64,000 nucleotides of DNA from Wielerella bovis (GCF_022354465.1 NZ_CP092361.1:2200522-2264521), one strand, 5' to 3'. Shown: positions 8,107 to 16,909, counted from the first letter of the stretch. A program made the numbers and translations. Notes: a model not told the origin generated them from the letters alone.

Positions 8107-10014
8107 ATGTTTAGCTTTTTAAAGAAAATTTTTAAATCAGAAGAACAGGTTTCTCCCAGCACGCAGCCTGAAAAAGTAGAAACGGCTGCGACAGAAATCG
8201 CGCCTGTTAATGAAGAACACGCAGCAGATACAGTCACACCAGAAACAACTTCTGCGGTTGATACGGCAACAGAACAAACGGAAACTACGACCGAAACCAC
8301 ATCGGAAACACAAACGCAGCCTGAAAACGAAATTGCGCCAGAACATTCTGAAACCACAACAAATAATTTGGTTGAAAATACAGAAACCGTTGCTGCAACC
8401 ACATCAGAAACCGAAACACAGCCTGAAAAAGTGGAAACATCTACGGCAGAAGTTGCACCTGTCAATGAAGAATATGCAGCGGATAAAGTCACGCCAGAAA
8501 CAACTTCTGCGGTTGATACGGTAACAGAACAAACGGAAACTGCGACCGAAACTGTATCAGAAACACAAACGCAGCCTGAAAACGAAATGGCGGCAGAACA
8601 TTCAAAAACACCACCTGCAATACAAACGCAGCCTGAAACCACAACAACGACAAATAATTGGACAACCCCCAGCAGCAATATCGCACAAACGCTCAAACCC
8701 GTAGAAGATTGGGCGAACGATATGGCACATGCAGTCAAAGAAAAAGCGGATGAATTGGAATTGCGCGCGGGTATTTTGGCAGATGAGGCGGTACAAACTG
8801 TCAAAGATTTGGCGCATGACGCGGAGGAATTGGCAGATGCTGTCAGCGATAAATTGGACGAATTGGAACTTCGTGCAGGCATCGTAGCCAATGAAGCGGT
8901 TGCAGCAGTCAAAGAAAGTGCGGAAACACTGGAACAAGCTATTGTGGGCGAGGAATTGCCACAACCTGAAATGCTGCCTGAACCTGCTGAACTCACACCC
9001 GTTTCTGAACCACATTTGGCAGAAAATCATGCTCCTATTCCTGCCGAAGCTGCCACCATTTTGGCAGCAGATGACGATGACAATAAATTAAGCTGGGCGG
9101 CGCGTTTGGCGCGCGGTTTGAGCAAATCGCGTAATCATATGGCAAAATCATTGGCTGGCGTATTTGGCGGCGGCAAAATTGATGAAGATTTGTATGAAGA
9201 ATTGGAAACGGTGCTGATTACCAGCGATATGGGTATTGAAGCAACCGAAATGTTGATGAAAGAAGTGCGTCAGCGTGTTTCGCTCAAAGGTTTGAGCGAT
9301 GGCAATGAATTGCGCCAAGCCTTGAAAGAAGCGGTGTTTGATTTGCTCAAACCGTTGGAAAAACCGTTGGAAATTCCCAATAATGGTCAGCCGTTTGTGA
9401 TTATGATGGCGGGGATTAATGGTGCGGGCAAAACGACTTCTATCGGCAAATTGGCAAAATATTTTCAATCGCAAGGCAAATCGGTTATTTTGGCGGCTGG
9501 CGATACTTTCCGTGCGGCGGCGCGTGAACAGTTGCAAGAATGGGGTGCGCGTAATGGCGTAACCGTGATTTCGCAGGAAAAAGGCGACAGCGCGGCGGTG
9601 TGTTTTGATGCGGTGGAAGCGGCAAAAGCGCGTGGCATTGATATTGTGTTGGCGGATACGGCTGGACGTTTGCCGACTCAGTTGCATTTGATGGAAGAAA
9701 TCAAAAAAGTCAAACGTGTGTTGCAGAAATCTATGCCTGATGCGCCACATGAAGTGATTGTAGTATTGGATGCGAATATTGGACAAAATGCAGTTAATCA
9801 AGTGATTGCGTTTGATGATGCGTTGGGCGTTACGGGTTTGATTGTAACCAAATTGGACGGAACAGCACGCGGTGGTGTGTTGGCGGCATTGGCAAGCAAT
9901 CGCGCTATTCCTGTGCGCTATATTGGCGTGGGCGAGCGCATTGATGATTTGCGTCCATTTGATGCGCGTTCGTTTGTAGATGCGTTGTTGGACGATAATC
10001 AACCACAAGAATAA
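8107..10014 (+). CDS. ftsY: signal recognition particle receptor FtsY
   Basis: SRP receptor GTPase that docks ribosome-SRP complexes at the membrane. The C-terminal NG domain is canonical: GINGAGKTTSIGKLA (G1), DTFRAAAREQL, LADTAGRLPT (G3) and VTKLDGTARGG (G4). The first ~330 residues form a very long acidic Thr/Glu-rich domain. 635 residues is longer than the usual 420-500. This domain holds an 85-codon-spaced duplication and a second repeat (DELELRAGI..). In-frame uptake sequences are read as QPE many times. A short basic MFSFLKKIFK start may bind membrane. The gene is transcribed away from the ABC ATPase. Confidence 0.95.
   Translation: MFSFLKKIFKSEEQVSPSTQPEKVETAATEIAPVNEEHAADTVTPETTSAVDTATEQTETTTETTSETQTQPENEIAPEHSETTTNNLVENTETVAATTSETETQPEKVETSTAEVAPVNEEYAADKVTPETTSAVDTVTEQTETATETVSETQTQPENEMAAEHSKTPPAIQTQPETTTTTNNWTTPSSNIAQTLKPVEDWANDMAHAVKEKADELELRAGILADEAVQTVKDLAHDAEELADAVSDKLDELELRAGIVANEAVAAVKESAETLEQAIVGEELPQPEMLPEPAELTPVSEPHLAENHAPIPAEAATILAADDDDNKLSWAARLARGLSKSRNHMAKSLAGVFGGGKIDEDLYEELETVLITSDMGIEATEMLMKEVRQRVSLKGLSDGNELRQALKEAVFDLLKPLEKPLEIPNNGQPFVIMMAGINGAGKTTSIGKLAKYFQSQGKSVILAAGDTFRAAAREQLQEWGARNGVTVISQEKGDSAAVCFDAVEAAKARGIDIVLADTAGRLPTQLHLMEEIKKVKRVLQKSMPDAPHEVIVVLDANIGQNAVNQVIAFDDALGVTGLIVTKLDGTARGGVLAALASNRAIPVRYIGVGERIDDLRPFDARSFVDALLDDNQPQE
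8161..8610 (+). repeat. internal direct duplication in ftsY
   Basis: The segment from 8161 recurs from 8416 (unit spacing 255 bp, 85 codons), similar over about 190 bp, encoding QPEKVET...PVNEE..AAD..TPETTSAVDT. Both copies begin and end at uptake-sequence cores, suggesting that recombination between uptake sequences made the duplication. Confidence 0.8.
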
Positions 10015-10022
10015 TTTTAATT

Positions 10023-10062
10023 AAATAGGCAGCCTGAAAATATTTTTTCAGGCTGCCTATTT
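10023..10062. terminator. bidirectional terminator, ftsY / 10069 gene
   Basis: 18-bp perfect stem (10023-10040 with 10045-10062), four-base loop, A/T runs on both sides, between converging genes. The stem core is an uptake-sequence pair. Confidence 0.9.
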
Positions 10063-10068
10063 ATTGGT

Positions 10069-11406
10069 TTATTCTTCCGCACTACATTGTTGAGATGCAA
10101 TCCGTCGCAATAATTCCGCTTGAGGCGTTAATTGAGCTATTTGATTTTCCACAGAATAATATGGAACATCAATCTGTTGTTCTTCCTTATGCACATTAAA
10201 TCCTGCCAAATTGATGCGATATGTTTGCATTGCAAATCGCGCCCATTCTGCACTTAATTCTTGCGCTTTCTTATCATCGGGACAAACATATCTTGATTTT
10301 TTATCAGCAAAAAAATTAGTACACCTGCAATGTGCAGCATCATAAAATACATACGATGATGGTGAAGATAAGCTCACTGGACTACCCATTCTCGCTACAA
10401 CAAATTGAGGAATAGCGTTTACTTTATCATTGGCCACAATAAAGCCATTTGATTCTGTCAAAATTGCCAGCGGTGATGAGCCACCATGCAGTTGCCAAAT
10501 TACGGTATCACGATTCTCCAAAACCAGTATATAAGGTTGTGTAGCATAGGGCAAATTCACGTCTATTCGACGATTAGCTTGAGTGCTGCCATTAACCAAT
10601 ACACTATACAAAAAAGGTGTCCTCCCTGTGGACAGCATCGCCAATTTATCACCAATATCTTCCTTGATTTCCCCCTTAACAGGTTGAATTTGACTGAATA
10701 AATCCAGTTGTTCTACTGACACTCTACTACTAAACTCCAATTCTAAAATATATTCCCCAGCCGCTAATTGCAACATTTCCGTAGGCGTACCCCCACTTTG
10801 ATTATTATTATAAATGCGGTGCTTATTTAACGTTATCAGCAAATCTCCCGTTCTACTGGTAGAAAGACGATAGGTTCCATCAACTGGAATACGAATTTTA
10901 CCAATCCAATAAGTTTTTAAATTAGACCCAAGAATACCATGCAAATCAGATTGGCTATGCAAATCAATCTGCGCAACATTTTCTTGATGCACCACTTTTT
11001 CAGGCTGATTTTTATCAATAAAATAAACATCAAACCCTTGTTCAGGAACGTGATTATTAGGATTGACTTGTGCTGCAATCGGCAACGGTTTGACCAAAAA
11101 ATTATCTAATCCAAAAAAATCAGGGGAGCGGTAAACCGCTTTCTCATTAATCACTTTCTTTTGTGATTCATTTTTTGTACGTTCTCGCTGTTCTTTTTGT
11201 TCTTGCAATTCATTCATTATATTGTCTATTTGCGTTTGCTCATCAAATTTTCCAGCCAGATAAGCAGCCACTTTATCTTCATTTGCTTTCAAATAACACA
11301 CACCCAATGAAAGCAGGATTAGAGCCCGTATAACCACAGGATAAATAGAATGATGTTTAGATTTGGTATGGCGCTTGGTACGATGTTTAGTATAACGTTT
11401 AGACAT
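10069..11406 (-). CDS. unknown membrane-anchored protein
   Basis: 445 residues, not recognised by name. The first 25 residues are extremely basic (MSKRYTKHRTKRHTKSKHH) followed by one hydrophobic helix (VVIRALILLSLGVCYL), giving a single-pass protein with a large domain outside the cytoplasm. A charged stretch QEQKEQRERTKNESQKK may be coiled coil. The middle (DVYFID...YWIGKIRIPVDGTYRLSTSRTGDLLITLN...LAAGEYILELEF) looks like a PA14-like or carbohydrate-binding beta fold, an inference from pattern only. Several cysteines near the C-terminus (HCRCTNFF, YVCPDD) could form disulfides. Confidence 0.6.
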   Translation of the reverse strand: MSKRYTKHRTKRHTKSKHHSIYPVVIRALILLSLGVCYLKANEDKVAAYLAGKFDEQTQIDNIMNELQEQKEQRERTKNESQKKVINEKAVYRSPDFFGLDNFLVKPLPIAAQVNPNNHVPEQGFDVYFIDKNQPEKVVHQENVAQIDLHSQSDLHGILGSNLKTYWIGKIRIPVDGTYRLSTSRTGDLLITLNKHRIYNNNQSGGTPTEMLQLAAGEYILELEFSSRVSVEQLDLFSQIQPVKGEIKEDIGDKLAMLSTGRTPFLYSVLVNGSTQANRRIDVNLPYATQPYILVLENRDTVIWQLHGGSSPLAILTESNGFIVANDKVNAIPQFVVARMGSPVSLSSPSSYVFYDAAHCRCTNFFADKKSRYVCPDDKKAQELSAEWARFAMQTYRINLAGFNVHKEEQQIDVPYYSVENQIAQLTPQAELLRRIASQQCSAEE

Positions 11407-11500
11407 GATAGGCAGCCTGAAAAATTATGAGAGATAATGATGGCATTATAAAGAAAAAATAATACGAATTTCAAAAATTTATGCGTAAAATATGCCCTAT

Positions 11501-11608
11501 TATAGTCGCTTAAAATAAAAATAGGACAAGGCGACCACCCCCGCCGTGTACATCTAGTACATAAGGGTGTGGGCAACGCAGTAGTATTTTTAATTTTAAG
11601 CGACTATA
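11501..11608. mobile_element. Correia-like MITE (TATAGTCGCTTAAAAT ends)
   Basis: 108-bp copy with TATAGTCGCTTAAAAT and its inverse at the ends; interior GGACAAGGCGACCACCCCCGCC and GGGTGTGGGCAACGC. It lies 31 bp upstream of gloA2, so may carry part of its promoter, and is followed by an uptake sequence. Confidence 0.85.
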
Positions 11609-11639
11609 TTTTCAGGCTGCCTATCCACAAGGAACCCCC

Positions 11640-12017
11640 ATGCGCCATCATCACACCGCCTTAATTTGCTCCAATTACACCATTTCCAAAAAATTCTACA
11701 CCGAAATACTTGGTTTCACGATATTGGGCGAATATTATCGCGCCGAACGACAATCGTATAAACTAGATTTAGGCATTGGGCAAGATTATGTTTTGGAATT
11801 ATTTTCCTTCCCTAATCCACCACCACGCATGACCCAACCCGAAGCCTGCGGTTTGCGCCACATTGCCTTTGCCATTACCGACCCTGTTGCTTATCGTGCT
11901 ACATTGCAAGCCAAAGGCGTTGCCTGCGAAGCCATTCGCACCGATGAATACACAGGCAAATTATTCTTTTTTATCCGCGACCCAGATGGTTTACCCATTG
12001 AATTTTATCAAGAATAG
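11640..12017 (+). CDS. gloA2: VOC-family glyoxalase-like protein (YaeR/GloA2 type)
   Basis: 125 residues with one vicinal-oxygen-chelate domain: HHTALICSNYTISKKFYTEILGF, LELFSFPNPPPR, EACGLRHIAFAI and DPDGLPIEFYQE closely follow E. coli YaeR. Candidate metal ligands are the His near the start, His in LRHIAF and Glu in PIEFYQ. AAGGAACCCCC precedes the ATG. The natural substrate of this subgroup is not settled; methylglyoxal detoxification is only an inference from the family. Confidence 0.85.
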   Translation: MRHHHTALICSNYTISKKFYTEILGFTILGEYYRAERQSYKLDLGIGQDYVLELFSFPNPPPRMTQPEACGLRHIAFAITDPVAYRATLQAKGVACEAIRTDEYTGKLFFFIRDPDGLPIEFYQE

Positions 12018-12030
12018 ACAACAACACATC

Positions 12031-13392
12031 ATGAAACCCACTTTTTCCCAATCCCTACTCAAACTCATTCTAACCGCCGCCTTGTTTTATGCCAGCTACG
12101 GTTTGACCAACTGGCTGACCGCACAACGCGATTTTGTTCCCGAAATCATCTTCCATTGGGAACACAATCTCCCCTTTTGGGCGTGGACGATTGTGCCGTA
12201 TTGGTCGCTTAATATCTTGTATGGACTCGGTTTTTTCCTGTGCCACAATCGTGCCGAACAAAATCGCTATCTCGCGCAACTCATCGCCGCGCAAAGCATC
12301 GCCATCATTTGTTTTATCCTGTTTCCGCTGCATATTTCGTGGCAAAAACCGCCCACCGATGGATTGACAGGACAACTGTTTGCATCGCTCGCCACCTTTG
12401 ACCAACCGTATAATCAAGCCCCATCGCTGCACATTATTTTAACCATCGTGGTCGGTTATTTTTATTGGCGGCGATTAGGCAGCCTGAAAAAACACCGCAC
12501 CACCATTCGCGGCGCGTGGCTGATTTGGTGCACCCTGATAGCCCTATCCGTGCTGACCACGTATCAACACCATTTTATAGACATTCCCACAGGCGCATTG
12601 GTCGGCTTGCTAATCGTGTGGGCATTGCCCTACGAACGTCGCTCACCGCTTGTCCACCGCGTCATTTACACGCCAAAACACACACGCTGGGCAATGTTGT
12701 ATTTTGCGCTGGCGATTGTTTCAGGCTGCCTTGCTTATATTATCAATGGCGCAGGTTTATGGTTATTTTGGGTCAGCGTATCGTGTTTATTGATGGGATT
12801 AGCGTATGCAAAATTTGGTGCCAATCTGCTGCAAAAACAAAACAATGGACGACACACATTTGCCGCCACTTGTTTATTTGCACCGCAAATACTCGCCGCC
12901 AAACTCAATCAAATCATCTGGTTGCGCCACGATACCGAATCCGAACACATTGCCGAAAATATTTTTATAGGCAGCCTGAAAGCCTTGAAAAATCCAAATT
13001 TTCAGGCTGCATTAGATGTTTGCGCCGAATTACCTGCTTGCCGCACGCCGCCAAACTATGTCGCCCTGCCGATGCTGGATATGGTTCCCCCAACTGTCGC
13101 ACAATTAGCGCAAGCCGCTGCCCATTTGGACAGATTACATCATCAACAACAAACCGTTTTGGTGTGTTGCGCTTTGGGATATGGACGCAGCGCCGCCGTG
13201 ATTTTAACGTGGCTGATGCTGTATCGCGCTTACGATTGGGACGAAGCCGTTGCATTGCTGCACGCCGCACGTCCAAAAGCGGTCGTGTCTGCCGATGTCC
13301 GCGCTGCGATAGAAGCATTGCGTTTTCAACGCCTATTATTAACAACATTAAGAATAGGGCAGCCTTACAGTACACGACATTTTTTGAAATAA
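12031..13392 (+). CDS. PAP2 / dual-specificity phosphatase fusion (YnbD-like)
   Basis: 453 residues starting at the ATG 13 bp after gloA2. The N-terminal half is a multi-pass membrane PAP2-like lipid phosphatase with PSLH and HHFIDIPTGA motifs. The C-terminal cytosolic part carries a protein-phosphatase loop CALGYGRS (Cys-X5-Arg) typical of dual-specificity phosphatases. The same fusion exists in E. coli YnbD, proposed to act on phospholipid head groups. The last residues (about IGQPYSTRHFLK) are encoded by a repeat cassette that begins here, so the native C-terminus has been altered. Likely co-transcribed with gloA2. Confidence 0.8.
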   Translation: MKPTFSQSLLKLILTAALFYASYGLTNWLTAQRDFVPEIIFHWEHNLPFWAWTIVPYWSLNILYGLGFFLCHNRAEQNRYLAQLIAAQSIAIICFILFPLHISWQKPPTDGLTGQLFASLATFDQPYNQAPSLHIILTIVVGYFYWRRLGSLKKHRTTIRGAWLIWCTLIALSVLTTYQHHFIDIPTGALVGLLIVWALPYERRSPLVHRVIYTPKHTRWAMLYFALAIVSGCLAYIINGAGLWLFWVSVSCLLMGLAYAKFGANLLQKQNNGRHTFAATCLFAPQILAAKLNQIIWLRHDTESEHIAENIFIGSLKALKNPNFQAALDVCAELPACRTPPNYVALPMLDMVPPTVAQLAQAAAHLDRLHHQQQTVLVCCALGYGRSAAVILTWLMLYRAYDWDEAVALLHAARPKAVVSADVRAAIEALRFQRLLLTTLRIGQPYSTRHFLK

Positions 13393-13582
13393 GCACGAAT
13401 CTTGTCCCCTCTCCCGTCCTAAACGGGGAAGAGCTAGGGTGGGGGAAAATCGGTGAAAACAAATTTATTTTTCTGAAAATCAACGAACCACTCCCACCCT
13501 AACCCTCCCCCGCCAGCGTGGGAGGGGACAGATTTCAGATAATATTAAAGATTTGTGTCGCGTACCGTAGAGCAGCCTGAAA
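13357..13582. repeat. uptake-sequence-bounded repeat cassette, copy 1
   Basis: Begins GGCAGCCTTACAGTACACGACA and ends TGTCGCGTACCGTAGAGCAGCCTGAA, an inverted pair of uptake sequence plus a 12-base terminal motif. Inside is another inverted repeat (CCCCTCTCCC...GGGAGGGG with CTAGGGTGGGGG / CCACCCTAACCC). Overlaps the 3' end of the phosphatase gene. Two more cassettes with the same ends lie at 18132 and 43587. Confidence 0.7.
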
Positions 13583-13642
13583 ATATTGAATCAAATCGTT
13601 TATAATCCCCTTTTTTCAGGCTGCCTATCGCATCAAAAAAAC

Positions 13643-14278
13643 ATGAATAAACAAATCCGTACCGAAATGTTCACCCGTTGGCGCGAAGCCAATCCCAATC
13701 CCACCACCGAACTCAATTTTTCCAGCCCATTTGAATTGCTGATTGCCGTACTCCTGTCCGCGCAAGCCACCGATGTCGGCGTAAATAAAGCCACCGCCAA
13801 ACTCTTTGCCATCGCCAACACACCGCAAGCCATGCTGGATTTAGGCTTGGAAGGCATTATGGAATACACCAAAACCATTGGTTTGTACAAAACCAAATCC
13901 AAACACATTATAGAAACCTGCCAAATCCTCATTAACAAACACAACGGCGAAGTCCCCCAAACACGCGAAGAATTGGAAGCCTTGTCGGGTGTCGGGCGAA
14001 AAACCGCTAATGTCGTGTTAAACACCGCATTTGGACAGCCCGTGATGGCGGTGGACACGCATATTTTCCGTGTTGGCAATCGCACAGGTTTAGCGCGTGG
14101 TAAAAACGTGCGCGAAGTGGAAGATAAGCTGATGAAAAATATCCCCAAAGAATTTTTGATGAACGCGCACCACTGGCTGATTTTGCACGGACGCTACACC
14201 TGCAAAGCGCAAAAACCACAATGCCAAACTTGTCTGATTAACGATTTGTGCGAATATGGCGGCAAAACGATAGTGTAG
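13643..14278 (+). CDS. nth: endonuclease III
   Basis: 211-residue base-excision DNA glycosylase/AP lyase for oxidised pyrimidines. The helix-hairpin-helix LSGVGRKTANVV contains catalytic Lys120, and Asp138 follows in AVDTHIFRV, matching E. coli numbering. The [4Fe-4S] ligands are present with C-X6-C-X2-C-X5-C spacing (CKAQKPQCQTCLINDLC). The longer frame from 13586 reads through an uptake sequence (FSGCL) and is rejected; TATAAT at 13601 fits a promoter -10. The stop codon TAG overlaps the first bases of the repeat at 14277. Confidence 0.95.
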   Translation: MNKQIRTEMFTRWREANPNPTTELNFSSPFELLIAVLLSAQATDVGVNKATAKLFAIANTPQAMLDLGLEGIMEYTKTIGLYKTKSKHIIETCQILINKHNGEVPQTREELEALSGVGRKTANVVLNTAFGQPVMAVDTHIFRVGNRTGLARGKNVREVEDKLMKNIPKEFLMNAHHWLILHGRYTCKAQKPQCQTCLINDLCEYGGKTIV

Positions 14279-14440
14279 AACCTGTGTTCGTAAGATTGAT
14301 AGCTTGATTTTATTGTCAATTCATGCGAATACAAGGCGGCTTCCCACGCCAATATTGAACATATTGGCGTGGGAAGCCAACGCAGTAGTCGTATGAAGTG
14401 GCGATAAAAGCAAGCTATTAAGATTATGAACACAGGTTCT
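14277..14440. mobile_element. second MITE-like repeat family (AGAACCTGTGTTC ends)
   Basis: 164-bp element with AGAACCTGTGTTC at the left and GAACACAGGTTCT at the right. The arms continue as imperfect complements (TTGATAGCTTGATTTTAT / ATAAAAGCAAGCTATTAA). The centre is a palindrome around TTCCCACGCCAATATTG. A related element interrupts a MITE at 45411. It abuts the nth stop codon. Confidence 0.75.
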
Positions 14441-14454
14441 TATTTTCAGGCTGC

Positions 14455-14600
14455 CTATTTGCTTGACGTATCAAATAATTGCTGCCATAATTCGCCGATT
14501 TTGTAACACAGCCGTTTATCTCAAAACGGCTGAATCATTTTTTGCGGCACGGTCAAATTCACGCGCCGCCCAGTTAGGGGGTGATGTTTACATCATCGGG
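14455..14600 (-). pseudogene. possible remnant of an unrecognised gene
   Basis: On the minus strand one frame reads CKHHPLTGRRVNLTVPQKM..PF, a stop, then DKRLCYKIGELWQQLFDTSSK and a stop. The composition looks protein-like, but the frame is broken and has no start, so this may be the tail of a decayed gene. I do not recognise it. Confidence 0.3.
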
Positions 14601-14713
14601 CGTAGAATTTCTGCCTTTTGACAATCAATGGAAAACAGTCAAAAAAACAAATCATTCAGGCAGCCTGAAAGCTGCTAACCCTTTATTTAAACATCATTTT
14701 TTAAGGATTAAAA

Positions 14714-14926
14714 ATGCCTACTATTCGTGTAAAAGAAAACGAACCATTTGAAGTTGCGATGCGTCGCTTTAAACGCGCTATTGAAAAAACTGGCTTGCTG
14801 ACCGAGTTGCGCGCTCGTGAAGCATACGAAAAACCAACAACTGAACGCAAACGTAAAAAAGCTGCTGCGGTAAAACGCTTGCAAAAACGTCTGCGTAGCC
14901 AAACTTTGCCACCTAAAATGTATTAA
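14714..14926 (+). CDS. rpsU: 30S ribosomal protein S21
   Basis: 70-residue basic small-subunit protein ([28 protein letters not shown], then a Lys/Arg-rich C-terminus), canonical in length. TTAAGGATT lies before the ATG, the same leader as acpP. Followed by a factor-independent terminator and then yqeY, a common neighbour order. Confidence 0.97.
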   Translation: MPTIRVKENEPFEVAMRRFKRAIEKTGLLTELRAREAYEKPTTERKRKKAAAVKRLQKRLRSQTLPPKMY

Positions 14927-14982
14927 TTTTCAGGCTGCCATTATTGCGTTTTGATGATAATGGCATGGCTATATTTAGATAT

Positions 14983-15016
14983 ACACCGCAAGCGATTGAG
15001 TTTGCGGTGTTTTTTA
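14983..15016 (+). terminator. rpsU terminator
   Basis: ACACCGCAA (14983-14991) pairs with TTGCGGTGT (15002-15010), followed by a T run. One of the few terminators here without an uptake sequence. Confidence 0.85.
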
Positions 15017-15034
15017 TTTTTGAAAGGAAAAAAG

Positions 15035-15478
15035 ATGAGTTTAAAAACACAATTAACCGAAGACATGAAAACCGCGATGAAGGCGAAAGACAGCATCACT
15101 TTGTCTACCATTCGCTTGATTAACACCGAAATTAAACAATTTGAAGTGGACGAACGCCAAGAAACAAACGATGCAAAAGTAGTTGCCATCATCATGAAAA
15201 TGATTAAACAACGCAAAGACAGCGCGAAAATCTACACCGATGCGGCGCGTGAAGATTTGGCAGCAAAAGAATTGGCAGAAGTGGACGTTTTGAATCGCTA
15301 TTTGCCTGAAATGTTGTCAGCGGACGAAATTGCGGCGGAAGTGGCAAAAGCGGTGGCGGAAACAGGCGCAGTGGGCATGGGCGATATGGGCAAAGTGATG
15401 GGATTGCTGAAAACCCGTTTAGCTGGCAAGGCGGATATGGGAGAAGTGAATAAAGCCTTAAAAGCAGCGTTGAGTTAA
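15035..15478 (+). CDS. yqeY: GatB/YqeY domain protein
   Basis: 147 residues from the ATG after GAAAGGAAAAAAG; the longer frame from 14951 would run through the rpsU terminator and is rejected. The sequence SLKTQLTEDMKTAMKAKDSITLSTIRLINTEIK and the end MGDMGKVMGLLKTRLAGKADMGEVNKALK are typical of YqeY, related to the tRNA-binding tail of the GatB amidotransferase subunit. The exact role is unknown; it is often beside rpsU and dnaG. Confidence 0.9.
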   Translation: MSLKTQLTEDMKTAMKAKDSITLSTIRLINTEIKQFEVDERQETNDAKVVAIIMKMIKQRKDSAKIYTDAAREDLAAKELAEVDVLNRYLPEMLSADEIAAEVAKAVAETGAVGMGDMGKVMGLLKTRLAGKADMGEVNKALKAALS

Positions 15479-15508
15479 TCACAATTCATTTTACGATTAC
15501 CCTATTTT

Positions 15509-15715
15509 AACGCGAGTTCGGGATAAGAAATAAATTAAGCATTTGTTTTAATAAAAAAATCTTCCGTAGGGTGGGTGCTTGCACCCACGAGTTTACCGTA
15601 GCATTATTGAGAATTTGATTTCAGGCTGCATGAACATGGTGGATGCAAGCACCCACCCTACGCAAGTCATTTATTTTCATAGAATTTTTAATTTTTCTTA
15701 TCCCGAGTTCGCGTT
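15509..15715. repeat. inverted-repeat element left of the IS
   Basis: 22-base ends (15509-15530 and 15694-15715, few mismatches) around a second inverted repeat, GTAGGGTGGGTGCTTGCACCCAC near 15566 and its partner near 15640. No coding potential. It ends five bases before the IS630-like element. Confidence 0.6.
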
Positions 15716-15719
15716 ATTT

Positions 15720-16615
15720 TATAGGTGTAGAATTAAATAAACGGTACACACAGGAGAACAGTTATGGCTTATTCACAAGATTATCGCCAAATGATTTTAG
15801 AAAAATTAAATTCGGGTTACAGCTACCGTGAATTGGCAGCGGAATATGGCATCAGTCGCAGTACCATTCAACTATGGAAAAAATGCATTGAACGTAAACC
15901 CTACCCCAAAAGAACCAATAAAATCAATGATGAATTATTGCGAAAAGACGTAGAACAATTTCCTGATGATTTTCAAAGAGAACGCGCTGTTCGCTTTAAC
16001 TGTTCACAAAGAGCCATTGGTGTGGCACTTAAACGGCTAAAAATCACTCAAAAAAAAGATTCTTAAACACCCCAAAGCTCAACCCGAAACAATTGAACAA
16101 TTTCTCTCATTAAAACAACAGTATGAGCAAGAGAAACGTCCTATTGTTTATATTGATGAAAGTGGTTTTAAAAACCAAACTTATCGTCCTTATGCCTATG
16201 CGCCAAGAGGACAAGTTTGTCATGGCAATCACAACTGGCAAATCAAAAACACAACCAATGCCATTGGCGCACTGTACCAAAATCAATTGATTGCAGTGGG
16301 TTTGTATGAATTCAGCATCAATTCAGATGTGTTTTATTCATGGGTTCAAAACGTTTTACTGCCACAATTACCGCCCAACAGTGTTTTGGTAATGGATAAT
16401 GCGACTTTTCACAAACGTCAGGACATTCAAGAGCTTATTGTTTTATAAGGGCATGTGATTTTATGGTTACCGCCATACTGTCCTGATTTGAATTTAATTG
16501 AGCACACTTGGGCTTGGATTAAACATTTACGTCAAGATTGGTTATTGGATTGCATTCACTCTTTGTTTTTTTATTTTACTTGGTTGTGTACCGAATTTTA
16601 ATTTCTTTATCTATA
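15720..16615 (+). mobile_element. IS630-family insertion sequence, decayed
   Basis: About 896 bp. The left end TATAGGTGTAGAATTAAAT..CGGTACACA is matched imperfectly at the right end (TGTGTACCGAATTTTAATTTC...CTATA), and TA flanks fit IS630 targeting. It holds one transposase gene broken twice, so it cannot move on its own. Confidence 0.7.
15764..16601 (+). pseudogene. IS630-family transposase, frameshifted
   Basis: The first part (100 residues) is a helix-turn-helix DNA-binding domain (YSYRELAAEYGISRSTIQLWKK). The frame shifts at an eight-A run near 16050; with seven A's it would read on as QKKILKHPKAQPETIEQF. The second part has the DDE catalytic residues in YIDESGF, VMDNATFH and LNLIEHTWAWIK. 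A further in-frame TAA near 16446 interrupts it between the second Asp and the Glu. Slippage on the A run could restore the first break but not the second. Confidence 0.75.
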
Positions 16616-16626
16616 CAGTCAGTTAA

Positions 16627-16790
16627 AATAAAAATCTTTGTAAAACCTATTCAGGCAGCCTGAAACTCGCAGGTCGGATACTCGAATCTAAAATTTTTTT
16701 ATATAAAACAAATAGTTGTTAAATAATAAAAATACCAGACTCGAAAACCCGACCTACAATTTTAAGTTTTACAAAGATTTCAAACTATAG
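16627..16790. repeat. imperfect inverted repeat with uptake sequence
   Basis: AAAATCTTTGTAAAAC near 16630 and its inverse GTTTTACAAAGATTT near 16770 bound an AT-rich stretch containing an uptake sequence and a GGTCGGATACTCG / CCCGACCTAC pair. Related fragments occur near 24610-24680 and, inverted, near 45180-45240 (shared AACAAATAGTTGTTAAATA). Confidence 0.45.
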
Positions 16791-16802
16791 TTGTTTAAAA
16801 TA

Positions 16803-16909
16803 TATAGTGAATTCAATTTAAACCAGTACAGTATTGCCAGCTTCCTTATGTACTAGATGTACACGGCGGTCGCTGTCGCCTTGTCCTGATTTAAATTGAA
16901 TCCACTATA
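16803..16909. mobile_element. Correia-like MITE
   Basis: 107 bp, nearly identical to the copy at 6945-7051: TATAGTGAATTCAATTTAAA ends and the GTACACGGCGGTCGCTGTCGCC interior. Located 200 bp upstream of the amino-acid-binding lipoprotein gene. Confidence 0.85.

Noticed and set aside
7836..8996. Minus-strand frame (386 codons) rich in Ser/Val/Cys
   Set aside because: Antisense to the repetitive acidic part of ftsY; repetitive composition reflects that domain.
9148..10008. Long open frame (286 codons) on the minus strand
   Set aside because: Lies wholly opposite the ftsY GTPase domain; composition (His/Arg/Thr-rich) is a codon-bias shadow.
12465..13502. Alternative plus frame (345 codons)
   Set aside because: Overlaps the phosphatase fusion in another frame, Arg/His-rich, no motif.
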